A stretch of 5,193 bases of DNA from an uncultured Lachnospiraceae bacterium. Its GTDB lineage: Bacteria; Bacillota; Clostridia; Lachnospirales; Lachnospiraceae. The stretch's first letter is position 1. Every line of letters starts with the position of its first letter. The stretch is from NCBI GenBank assembly GCA_902496125.1, contig CABUZU010000124.1, positions 1 through 5,193 on the forward strand, written 5' to 3'. Below the pieces are notes generated by a model that was given only the letters and a program-made list of their open reading frames with translations, did not search any database and had not been told where the DNA came from. The position numbers and the translations under genes are program-made. Positions 1-5,193 of the stretch are shown piece by piece.

Positions 1-47
1 TATACCTTTAAATTAGAAAATATGCATGACACGAAAGTATTATTTCA

Positions 48-323
48 TTAAATATCCACAGCAATTCCACTAACCCTTGCTTCAATTGCAAGTTCTGTTC
101 TGCTTTTACATCCAGTCTTTTCCATCATATGACGAATATGTTGCTTTACGGTACTCTCAGATATGGATAACTTTTTTGCAATCTCTGCATTAGAAACTCC
201 TCTAGTCATTACACGAAGTGCTTCTAATTCTCTCTGCGTAAATTCGCTACTTTTTGCATAACCAATTGCTACCTCTGGTGTCTTATCCGGATAAACGGAT
301 TCTCCGTTCATTGTTCGTTCCAT
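48..323 (-). CDS. LuxR/NarL-type HTH DNA-binding protein, probably a 5'-truncated response regulator
   Basis: The 91-residue product is almost entirely a LuxR-type helix-turn-helix domain. The family opening RELEALR is at residues 31-37, the scaffold helix SNAEIAKKL at 44-52, and the recognition helix SESTVKQHIRHMMEKTG at about 55-71, followed by the closing SRTELAIEA. It should bind promoter DNA in the cytoplasm. Residues 6-18 (NGESVYPDKTPEV) look like the end of a receiver domain and its linker. Reading upstream of the ATG in the same frame gives SSKETIIEV, which resembles the last receiver helix, before a stop at 381-383. No good Shine-Dalgarno sequence precedes this ATG. I infer that the phospho-acceptor domain was lost by rearrangement and that this is a remnant or, less likely, a free-standing regulator. 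No clear terminator is seen in 1-47. The HTH assignment is firm; whether the gene is functional is doubtful. Confidence 0.8.
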   Translation of the reverse strand: MERTMNGESVYPDKTPEVAIGYAKSSEFTQRELEALRVMTRGVSNAEIAKKLSISESTVKQHIRHMMEKTGCKSRTELAIEARVSGIAVDI

Positions 324-330
324 TACTTCT

Positions 331-564
331 ATGATTGTCTCTTTTGACGATTGTGAACCTGCTACACTAAAAAAAGATGGCTATCGATTTATGCGTTGTG
401 AATATGATTGTGGGTATTTTAAGAGTTATGAAAAGATTTATTCCCTCAAAACAATTGCTCTTTCAAAAACAACTTACTATGTTCGTCTTCGCACTTATAA
501 AACCTTAAAAGATGGCAAGTATTATAGTTCATTTAGTAAGACAAAAGTAATTAAGACAAAATAA
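331..564 (+). pseudogene. C-terminal remnant of a fibronectin type III domain surface protein
   Basis: The frame ends in KTTYYVRLRTYK (residues 45-56), then DGKYYSSFSKTKVIKTK. This is the final strands of the FN3 repeats common in secreted proteins of Lachnospiraceae (family pattern: YYVRVRAYK, GKKYYSSWS, K-rich end). Only about 65 residues resemble the domain, beginning near the GYRF motif at residues 18-21. Nothing upstream supplies a signal peptide, a promoter or a ribosome binding site, and the first codons lie antisense to the response-regulator remnant. The coding end is followed at once by a strong terminator, as expected for the true 3' end of a gene. I read it as the preserved tail of a larger gene cut by a rearrangement at about 345-370. 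It could still be expressed as a 77-residue peptide, but nothing supports that. Confidence 0.6.
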
Positions 565-572
565 AAACAAAG

Positions 573-609
573 AAAGAACCAACTCCTTTTTACAGAGAGT
601 TGGTTCTTT
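573..609. terminator. Bidirectional intrinsic terminator
   Basis: A perfect 13-bp inverted repeat (AAAGAACCAACTC at 573-585, its complement at 597-609) encloses an 11-nt loop. A T-run follows on the plus strand (607-611) and an A-rich tract precedes the left arm, giving a U-tract on the minus transcript as well. It can therefore end both the FN3 remnant (stop at 562-564) and the ene-reductase operon. On the minus strand the hairpin begins only 3 nt after the reductase stop codon (613-615). Confidence 0.9.
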
Positions 610-612
610 TTA

Positions 613-2559
613 TTATAGATCTAAAGCGGTATGATATCCACGATATACTGCATTTGTGATAGTTGCTACCTTTTCTGCATCTCCAATTACAGAAACATAA
701 GGTGCACAATCACGTAATGCTTCTACTACATCGGTTCTTGAACGTTGTCCTAATGCACAGATAATAGTTTCTCCTGGTACTAATACTTCTTTTCCCTCTT
801 TATCTACACATAAAACGCCATCTTTTGTTATTTCTATTCCACGAAGTCCTGTGTGCACATTTACATATTTATCAATTTCTTTTAATAACAATGGTCTGTG
901 TCTAACATTTGCATCTGGTGCTAACTCTTCTCTCATTTCAACAAGTTCTACTTGTTTTCCTTCCATTCCAAGATGAATTGCACATTCACATCCAGCAAGT
1001 CCGCCACCAAATACTACTACTTTATCTTTGCATTCTTCTTTTTTCTTATAATAATCATTTACAACAATGACATTTTCTCCATCAATTCCTTTAATTGGTG
1101 GAATGAGTGGTCTAGAACCTACTGCAATAATTAATGCATCTGGTTCTTCTTTTTCCACATATTCTTTTGTAACTTCGGTATTTAATCGAATCTGTGCTCC
1201 AGCATCTCTTGCCATTTTTTCATAAACTTCTGTAAGCTGATACATTTCATATTTAAATGGAAGGGCTTGTTCACTCTTTAAAATACCACCTAACTGAGCT
1301 TCTTTTTCACAAAGAATAACTTCATGTCCACGCTTAGCTGCTGTATAGGCTGCATATAATCCACCAGGTCCACCGCCTGCAATTAATACTTTCTTCTTTA
1401 CAGGTGCTGGATAAATCACATCTCCTTCTATTTCACGTCCAATAAGTGGATTGACTGTACATCTTCTAGTAGATGTTGCTGCACGTTCTGCCATACAAGT
1501 AAAACATCTTAAACAACGTACAATCTCATCATCTCTATTTTCCATCACCTTAGATGGTAAATAAGGGTCTGCTAAAAGTGCTCTTGCCATTTCTACTACA
1601 TCAGCTTTTCCAGATGCGATAATTTCTTCCATTTGTGTTGGGTCATTTAATCCACCAAGAGTAGCTACTGGAACCTTAACATGTTTTTTGATTTCTGCTG
1701 CCAAATAAACATTACAACCATGCTCTTTAAACATGGAGGGGTGTGTATCACCAAATGTTCGTTGATAAGTTCCTGCTGATACATGTAAAAGGTCTACATA
1801 AGGCTCTAAAATTTTAGCAATTTCAATACCTGTTTCTAAGTCATATCCTTCTTTTACAAATTCTGAACCACTCATACGAAATTCAATAGGGAAAAATGGA
1901 CCAACAGCTTCTCTTACTGCCTTTAGTACTTCAATTGCAAATCGACAATGATTTTCTAAACTTCCACCATATTCATCTTGTCTGTGGTTAAACATTGGGG
2001 ATAAGAACTGGTTGATGAGCCAACCATGACCACCATGAATCATAATCATTTCAAATCCTGCACGCTTTGCCATTTTAGAAGTTTTCGCATAGGAATCTAC
2101 AATATCTGCTATCATTTCATGAGTTAATTCCTTTACTTGGACGCCATCTGGTCTTACACAAGCAGAAGGTCCCCACTGACACATTTCCTTTTGTTTCGTT
2201 TTATCAGTCATATAAGTTCCAGCGTACATTCCTGAATGTGATAATTCGATGGAGGGAATGCAACCATGACGTCGAATGGCATCGGCTGTATAAGCTGCAT
2301 TTGCAAGTGAATTTAAAATAGAAGGGTCTAAATGATAAGCATGACTTCCATCAGTCTTTGGATGAACCATACATTCGGAAACAGTCACAGCACCTGATCC
2401 ACCTTTTGCACGAAGTTCATAAAATGCACTAGATTTAGGACCGATACAACCGTCATTAGTAATATCAGTTCCTCCCATTGGTGCAGAAAACATTCTATTT
2501 TTAAAAGTTACTTTTCCAAGTGTAATTGGTTTGCAAAGATTTGGATATTTTCTGTTCAT
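613..2559 (-). CDS. NADH:flavin ene-reductase, old yellow enzyme / 2,4-dienoyl-CoA reductase family, with FMN, 4Fe-4S and FAD
   Basis: This cytoplasmic flavoenzyme should reduce an activated C=C bond (enoate, enone or enoyl type) using NAD(P)H. Residues 1-345 form the FMN-binding TIM barrel: KNRMFSAPM at 20-28, ELSHSG at 105-110, HGGHGWLINQFLSP at 175-188, FRMSGSE at 227-233, and the phosphate-site EMARALLADP at 323-332. Cysteines C349, C352, C355 and C367 are the 4Fe-4S ligands. An FAD-binding Rossmann motif GGGPGG is at 395-400, with E418 ending the second strand. The NAD(P)H-binding GGGLAG is at 518-523, with E541 favouring NADH. A closing GD is at 626-627. The length of 648 fits 2,4-dienoyl-CoA reductase, BaiCD/BaiH, enoate and flavonoid reductases. 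The substrate cannot be named, and no bile-acid genes are nearby. It is the second gene of a marR operon. Its ribosome binding site (AAAGGAAA) sits inside the last marR codons. Trp180 replaces the usual catalytic tyrosine. Confidence 0.93.
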   Translation of the reverse strand: MNRKYPNLCKPITLGKVTFKNRMFSAPMGGTDITNDGCIGPKSSAFYELRAKGGSGAVTVSECMVHPKTDGSHAYHLDPSILNSLANAAYTADAIRRHGCIPSIELSHSGMYAGTYMTDKTKQKEMCQWGPSACVRPDGVQVKELTHEMIADIVDSYAKTSKMAKRAGFEMIMIHGGHGWLINQFLSPMFNHRQDEYGGSLENHCRFAIEVLKAVREAVGPFFPIEFRMSGSEFVKEGYDLETGIEIAKILEPYVDLLHVSAGTYQRTFGDTHPSMFKEHGCNVYLAAEIKKHVKVPVATLGGLNDPTQMEEIIASGKADVVEMARALLADPYLPSKVMENRDDEIVRCLRCFTCMAERAATSTRRCTVNPLIGREIEGDVIYPAPVKKKVLIAGGGPGGLYAAYTAAKRGHEVILCEKEAQLGGILKSEQALPFKYEMYQLTEVYEKMARDAGAQIRLNTEVTKEYVEKEEPDALIIAVGSRPLIPPIKGIDGENVIVVNDYYKKKEECKDKVVVFGGGLAGCECAIHLGMEGKQVELVEMREELAPDANVRHRPLLLKEIDKYVNVHTGLRGIEITKDGVLCVDKEGKEVLVPGETIICALGQRSRTDVVEALRDCAPYVSVIGDAEKVATITNAVYRGYHTALDL

Positions 2560-2565
2560 AATTGT

Positions 2566-2991
2566 TTATTTCCTTTCTTTCATTAGATTTTCATATATTT
2601 TTTTATAAGTTATCATAAAATTTTTGATTTCTTCTTCAGAGATTCCACATAGAGCTTGATTTTCGATTTTAGTAAAAGTTTGTTCTACTGATTTTAAACG
2701 TTCTTTTCCTGTTTCTGTTAGAAAAATGTGATAGGTACGCCTATTACCATTTAACGTTTTTCTTTCGATTAATCCTTTTTCTTCCATTCGATTTAAAATA
2801 GATGTTAAAGACCCAGCTTCTAAAAAACACCCCTGTGCAATATCTTTTTGACTGCTGCCATTATGATATTTTAGGTAATCAAGAACTTTTGGTTGTCCTA
2901 TGGTTAAGCCAGTGTCCTTTAGTCCATCTAGCAATCCTTTTTGTACAAGCATATGATTTGCCAAAATTAAATAATGTAATGAATCTTCCAT
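2566..2991 (-). CDS. MarR-family transcriptional repressor
   Basis: The 141-residue product has MarR size and layout: an N-terminal dimerisation helix (about 3-22), a winged helix-turn-helix (about 29-95), and C-terminal dimerisation helices (about 96-139). GSSQKDIAQ (45-53) opens the HTH, EAGSLTSILNRMEEKGLIER (58-77) contains the recognition helix, and NGNRRTYHIFLTETG (81-95) is the wing. The start at 2991 is chosen because GGAGG at 2996-3000 lies just upstream. An in-frame ATG at 3090 would add 33 residues, but it lies upstream of the predicted transcription start and its codons cover the promoter and palindrome. The gene is separated from the downstream ene-reductase by 6 nt. Known relatives repress their own operon and release DNA on binding a small, often aromatic or phenolic ligand. 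Autorepression through the palindrome at 3006-3050 is inferred. The ligand is unknown but is plausibly the reductase substrate. Confidence 0.92.
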   Translation of the reverse strand: MEDSLHYLILANHMLVQKGLLDGLKDTGLTIGQPKVLDYLKYHNGSSQKDIAQGCFLEAGSLTSILNRMEEKGLIERKTLNGNRRTYHIFLTETGKERLKSVEQTFTKIENQALCGISEEEIKNFMITYKKIYENLMKERK

Positions 2992-3000
2992 TTTTCCTCC
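2992..3000 (-). promoter_or_regulatory. Ribosome binding site of the MarR gene
   Basis: Read on the minus strand, GGAGG is followed by AAAA and then ATG. The spacing is short (4 nt) but the match to the anti-Shine-Dalgarno sequence is strong. It decides the start at 2991 rather than the longer in-frame start at 3090. Confidence 0.75.
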
Positions 3001-3005
3001 ATGAA

Positions 3006-3050
3006 AACAAATAGTTATAATTCGAACTGTTTGAATTATAACTATTTGTT
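3006..3050. promoter_or_regulatory. 45-bp near-perfect palindrome, probable MarR operator
   Basis: The sequence is symmetric about position 3028. Of 22 paired positions on each side, 21 are complementary; only 3024/3032 (G against T) fails. The uninterrupted core arms are 3008-3023 and 3033-3048 (CAAATAGTTATAATTC and its complement). The centre coincides with the predicted start of the operon transcript, so only half would be transcribed. This argues for a DNA operator rather than an RNA hairpin. Each arm also contains a 16-bp imperfect palindrome, which suggests two adjacent dimer sites. Binding by the adjacent MarR protein is inferred. Confidence 0.8.
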
Positions 3051-3063
3051 GCTTAAATGTCAA
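3035..3063 (-). promoter_or_regulatory. Consensus sigma-A-type promoter of the marR/ene-reductase operon
   Basis: On the minus strand TTGACA (3058-3063) and TATAAT (3035-3040) are separated by exactly 17 nt, a perfect match to the housekeeping consensus. The predicted transcription start is near 3028, giving a leader of about 37 nt. The -10 box lies inside the right arm of the 3006-3050 palindrome, so a bound repressor would block polymerase. A perfect promoter is strong by default and suits a gene held off by a repressor. Confidence 0.9.
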
Positions 3064-3084
3064 GTGTTTTTTTATCAAAATTAC

Positions 3085-3113
3085 TTGCAATTTGTAAGAG
3101 TGTATGGTATATT
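3085..3113 (+). promoter_or_regulatory. Promoter of the divergent surface-protein gene
   Basis: TTGCAA (3085-3090) and TATATT (3108-3113) are 17 nt apart. TG at 3105-3106 provides an extended -10 element that can compensate for the imperfect boxes. The start is predicted near 3120, about 50 nt before the ATG. The -35 box is separated from the opposing operon's -35 box by 21 bp. Confidence 0.75.
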
Positions 3114-3124
3114 ATACAATATAG

Positions 3125-3146
3125 TTGTTGGAATATATTCCAACAA
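3125..3146. promoter_or_regulatory. Perfect 22-bp palindrome in the leader of the surface-protein gene
   Basis: The half-site TTGTTGGAATA (3125-3135) is followed directly by its exact complement (3136-3146). It begins about 5 nt after the predicted transcription start, a typical place for a repressor roadblock. As RNA it could fold into a 9-bp stem with a TATA loop at the extreme 5' end and so protect the mRNA. Its sequence is unrelated to the 3006-3050 palindrome, so a different regulator would be expected. I do not recognise a known operator family. Confidence 0.65.
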
Positions 3147-3154
3147 TAAAATAG

Positions 3155-3169
3155 AAAGGAGAAAAGACA
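3155..3169 (+). promoter_or_regulatory. Ribosome binding site of the surface-protein gene
   Basis: AAAGGAGA at 3155-3162, with GGAG at 3158-3161, stands 8 nt before the ATG at 3170. This ideal spacing supports the chosen start, which also begins a clean signal peptide. Confidence 0.85.
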
Positions 3170-5193
3170 ATGAAGAAAAAATTATTAGGTATTTTATTTA
3201 TGGTTTGTCTTATTTTTATTTTTACCCCTAAATCGGTGATGGCGTATTCATATTATTGTGATGTAACCGGTTATATCAGTGGAGTAGATTTAAATGATAC
3301 GAGTCATACTTATTATTTTGCTGGTAAAGATACGGGATATATGTATTATTTTCCAGATATGTCAAGATTCTCAGATAGTAGTAATACGACCTCAGGAGTT
3401 TCTTTTGATAATTTAAAACTAAAAGGATATGGAAGCTATGATAAAGGTACATTGGTTTTACACCCAAAAGGAAAAGAATCAGATGGCACGACAAAATATA
3501 GAGCTTATGGTTTAAAATTTCAGAAAAAAAGCAGTAATTACTATATTTATCTTGAATACAATAGTACAAAATATTATTTAAATATTGTGCGTAGTAAAGG
3601 CGAATTAGAATTTTCTAAAAGTAGTAAAACAGAATGGAGAGTAAATAAGGAAGGGAACTACACATATTCAATTATTGATAATAAAGAAAACGATTATTTT
3701 TTAACAGTAGATAAAGATGGACTTCGTCTTTCAGGGTCAAAAAAGATGCTATATGCTTTTGAAGTAGGTGATTTTTCAGAGATTAAGTACACAATACAGG
3801 ATGGAAAACAAACTTATACACATTCAGGAAATCTTCCAACTCCTAAAGATTCAAGTCATACTTTTTATTCCTATACCAACAAACCTTTATCTGACTTAAT
3901 GTCAAGTTTAGGATTTAATTATGTTGAACCTATAAAAGGCGATGAATATATGGATCATAGGGTAGGAGAAGATCCAGGATTTGAAACCTATGAAAAATCA
4001 GCTGAGAAAAAGATTTATGCAAATTATTATAATAAAGCAAACATCAAATTAAATTGGAATATTGAACCTACTAATAAAGATGTCGTAACTTATAGCCAAA
4101 AAGATTATGATTATAGCCTAAAGGAAATAACAAGTGAATCAGGTAAAGATGTAAAATTTGATGTACCAGAAGGCGGCTGGATTACACTAGAATTTCCTAC
4201 GGTATATGATACTGGAAAGTATTATAAAGTGACATCAATAAAAGCAAACGGAGATGAAATAGAATTTATAAAAAGGGACGCAGGAAAGACCAATAACAAT
4301 GTAGCTTATGCGGAGAGATATTTATTTAGCACAGTAAATAGCGATGCGACCTATGAGATTACAATTAAAGTATCTTATCCAGAAGTCAAAGGTTTTTATT
4401 ATAATCTTTATACCAAGATGGGAAGTTTTGATACTTATAGTACTACAAGAACCATTACCAATCTTGGAGATGGTAAAGTGCAGCTTTATACCACGACAAA
4501 AGAGCTTCAGGATGGATTATTAAGAGACCCCTACGTTATTATTCCAATAGATCGTCCGATAAATTATCAAGACTATGAGAAATACCATAGTATTAGCTAC
4601 AAGTATGAATATTACATGGTAAAAGATGGGAAAACAACCAAGTTAGATCTGACAGGAGATAGAGTTTTAGTAGATTTAAAAGATGTTTTTACAAACTTAG
4701 CAGATAAAAAAGAAGTTCAGTTTTATACAGTAGTAACCAAAACTCGAAAAGAAGATGGAGCATCGAAATCCATGACAACTGGAAAGGTAACCATTACATG
4801 TAAATATGAGGGTGGAGATTTTAGCATTGATGTAAGAAATGTAGATACCCAAAAAGAAATAAAGAGTAATCAAATCTTTATTATGATGAAGAAAACAAAC
4901 GAAGCCAATGAAATGGCAAAATGTGAAATTATGAGAGAAGGAGATAAGGATTATACAGAAATAGCAAAAGTAAATAATTATTATCCGTATACCATTACTC
5001 AAAATGGAACTTATACCATTCGATTAACGGATAAATTTGGAAATTCAGAAACAACTACATTAACTTATAAAAATATTGGAAATGATGTAACTGCACCTAA
5101 AATTAGTGGAGTTGAAAATGGAAAAACGTATTGTTTGGCTCAAACGATGACAGTAACTGATGAGAATTTAAAAGCTGTAAAAGTAAATGGAAA
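3170..5193 (+). CDS. Large secreted multi-domain surface protein with Ig-like domains (3' end outside window)
   Basis: The frame is open for 674 codons from ATG 3170 to the window edge with no stop. Residues 1-25 are a classic Sec signal peptide: KKK at 2-4, a hydrophobic core at about 5-18, and a probable cut after SVMA (22-25). The mature part is rich in Tyr, Ser, Thr, Lys and Asp, with alternating beta-strand patterns and no further membrane segment in view. Residues 124-158 and 164-199 resemble each other and may be beta-trefoil-like repeats. NGTYTIRLTDKFGN (612-625) and the start of a new module at TAPKISG (641-647), with GKTYC and VTDENL, match bacterial Ig-like domains of clostridial surface proteins. 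Function is unknown; adhesion or glycan binding is a guess from architecture. The cell-wall anchor, if any, lies beyond the window. The gene is divergent from the marR operon, with its own promoter and a palindromic leader. Confidence 0.88.
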   Translation, partial: MKKKLLGILFMVCLIFIFTPKSVMAYSYYCDVTGYISGVDLNDTSHTYYFAGKDTGYMYYFPDMSRFSDSSNTTSGVSFDNLKLKGYGSYDKGTLVLHPKGKESDGTTKYRAYGLKFQKKSSNYYIYLEYNSTKYYLNIVRSKGELEFSKSSKTEWRVNKEGNYTYSIIDNKENDYFLTVDKDGLRLSGSKKMLYAFEVGDFSEIKYTIQDGKQTYTHSGNLPTPKDSSHTFYSYTNKPLSDLMSSLGFNYVEPIKGDEYMDHRVGEDPGFETYEKSAEKKIYANYYNKANIKLNWNIEPTNKDVVTYSQKDYDYSLKEITSESGKDVKFDVPEGGWITLEFPTVYDTGKYYKVTSIKANGDEIEFIKRDAGKTNNNVAYAERYLFSTVNSDATYEITIKVSYPEVKGFYYNLYTKMGSFDTYSTTRTITNLGDGKVQLYTTTKELQDGLLRDPYVIIPIDRPINYQDYEKYHSISYKYEYYMVKDGKTTKLDLTGDRVLVDLKDVFTNLADKKEVQFYTVVTKTRKEDGASKSMTTGKVTITCKYEGGDFSIDVRNVDTQKEIKSNQIFIMMKKTNEANEMAKCEIMREGDKDYTEIAKVNNYYPYTITQNGTYTIRLTDKFGNSETTTLTYKNIGNDVTAPKISGVENGKTYCLAQTMTVTDENLKAVKVNG

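Noticed and set aside
952..1134. Plus-strand open frame of 60 codons
   Set aside because: It lies antisense inside the ene-reductase and its product is a low-complexity Phe/Ile/Asn run typical of the reverse strand of AT-rich coding DNA.
613..2559. Naming the ene-reductase baiCD, baiH, fadH or an enoate/flavonoid reductase gene
   Set aside because: The domain plan fits all of these and nothing in the neighbourhood (no CoA ligase, hydroxysteroid dehydrogenase, transporter or beta-oxidation gene) picks one. Only the family can be stated.
2802..3014. Plus-strand open frame of 70 codons
   Set aside because: It is antisense to the MarR gene, has no ribosome binding site and no recognisable domain.
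3006..3050. Reading the large palindrome as a terminator or riboswitch hairpin
   Set aside because: The predicted transcript starts at its centre, the stem is AT-rich, and no U-tract follows on either strand; a DNA operator explains it better.
2992..3090. Longer in-frame start for the MarR protein, adding 33 residues
   Set aside because: The extra codons cover the promoter, the palindrome and the sequence upstream of the predicted transcription start. The added residues do not look like MarR sequence, and a GGAGG site supports the start at 2991.
3001..3231. Plus-strand open frame of 76 codons across the intergenic region
   Set aside because: It covers the palindrome and both promoters and overlaps the start of the surface protein in another frame; it is a chance frame.
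3276..3569. Minus-strand open frame of 97 codons
   Set aside because: It is antisense to the surface-protein gene, and its Tyr/Leu/Ile-rich product mirrors the opposite strand's codon use.
4697..5002. Minus-strand open frame of 101 codons with hydrophobic stretches
   Set aside because: The apparent membrane-like segments arise from reading Lys/Asn/Glu codons backwards; it is antisense to the surface protein and has no supporting start signals.
1..5193. tRNA, rRNA, CRISPR array, insertion sequence or phage gene
   Set aside because: No repeat-spacer pattern, transposase or integrase motif, terminal inverted repeat pair or structural RNA core was seen by eye in any part of the window.

Overview
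The window is AT-rich, low-GC Gram-positive DNA. Strong GGAGG-type ribosome binding sites, sigma-A-like promoters, a clostridial ene-reductase with an Fe-S cluster, and an exported Ig-like/FN3 type of surface protein all suggest an anaerobic Clostridia member, most likely a gut Lachnospiraceae. This placement is inferred from protein style; no marker gene is present.

Positions 1-612 look like a rearrangement scar. On the minus strand (48-323) lies the DNA-binding C-terminal part of a LuxR/NarL-type response regulator that has lost its receiver domain. Back to back with it on the plus strand (to 564) lies the tail of a fibronectin type III (FN3) surface-protein domain that has also lost its 5' part. 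The two broken 5' ends meet at about 345-370. A perfect 13-bp hairpin at 573-609 is a bidirectional terminator shared by the FN3 remnant and the next operon.

Positions 613-3063 hold a compact minus-strand operon. A MarR-family repressor (2566-2991) is followed after 6 nt by a 648-residue flavin/Fe-S ene-reductase of the old yellow enzyme / 2,4-dienoyl-CoA reductase type (613-2559). The operon has an exact consensus promoter (TTGACA, 17 nt, TATAAT). A 45-bp near-perfect palindrome, centred on the predicted transcription start, covers the -10 box. The simplest reading is a MarR-autoregulated operon induced by an unsaturated (enoate- or enone-like) substrate, which the reductase then reduces.

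Positions 3064 to the end hold a divergent plus-strand gene starting at 3170 and running off the window. It encodes a Sec-exported, tyrosine-rich, multi-domain beta protein whose C-terminal visible part is Ig-like. Its own promoter (TTGCAA, 17 nt, extended -10 TATATT) is followed at once by a perfect 22-bp palindrome that could be a separate operator or a 5' mRNA hairpin. The two divergent -35 boxes are only 21 bp apart.
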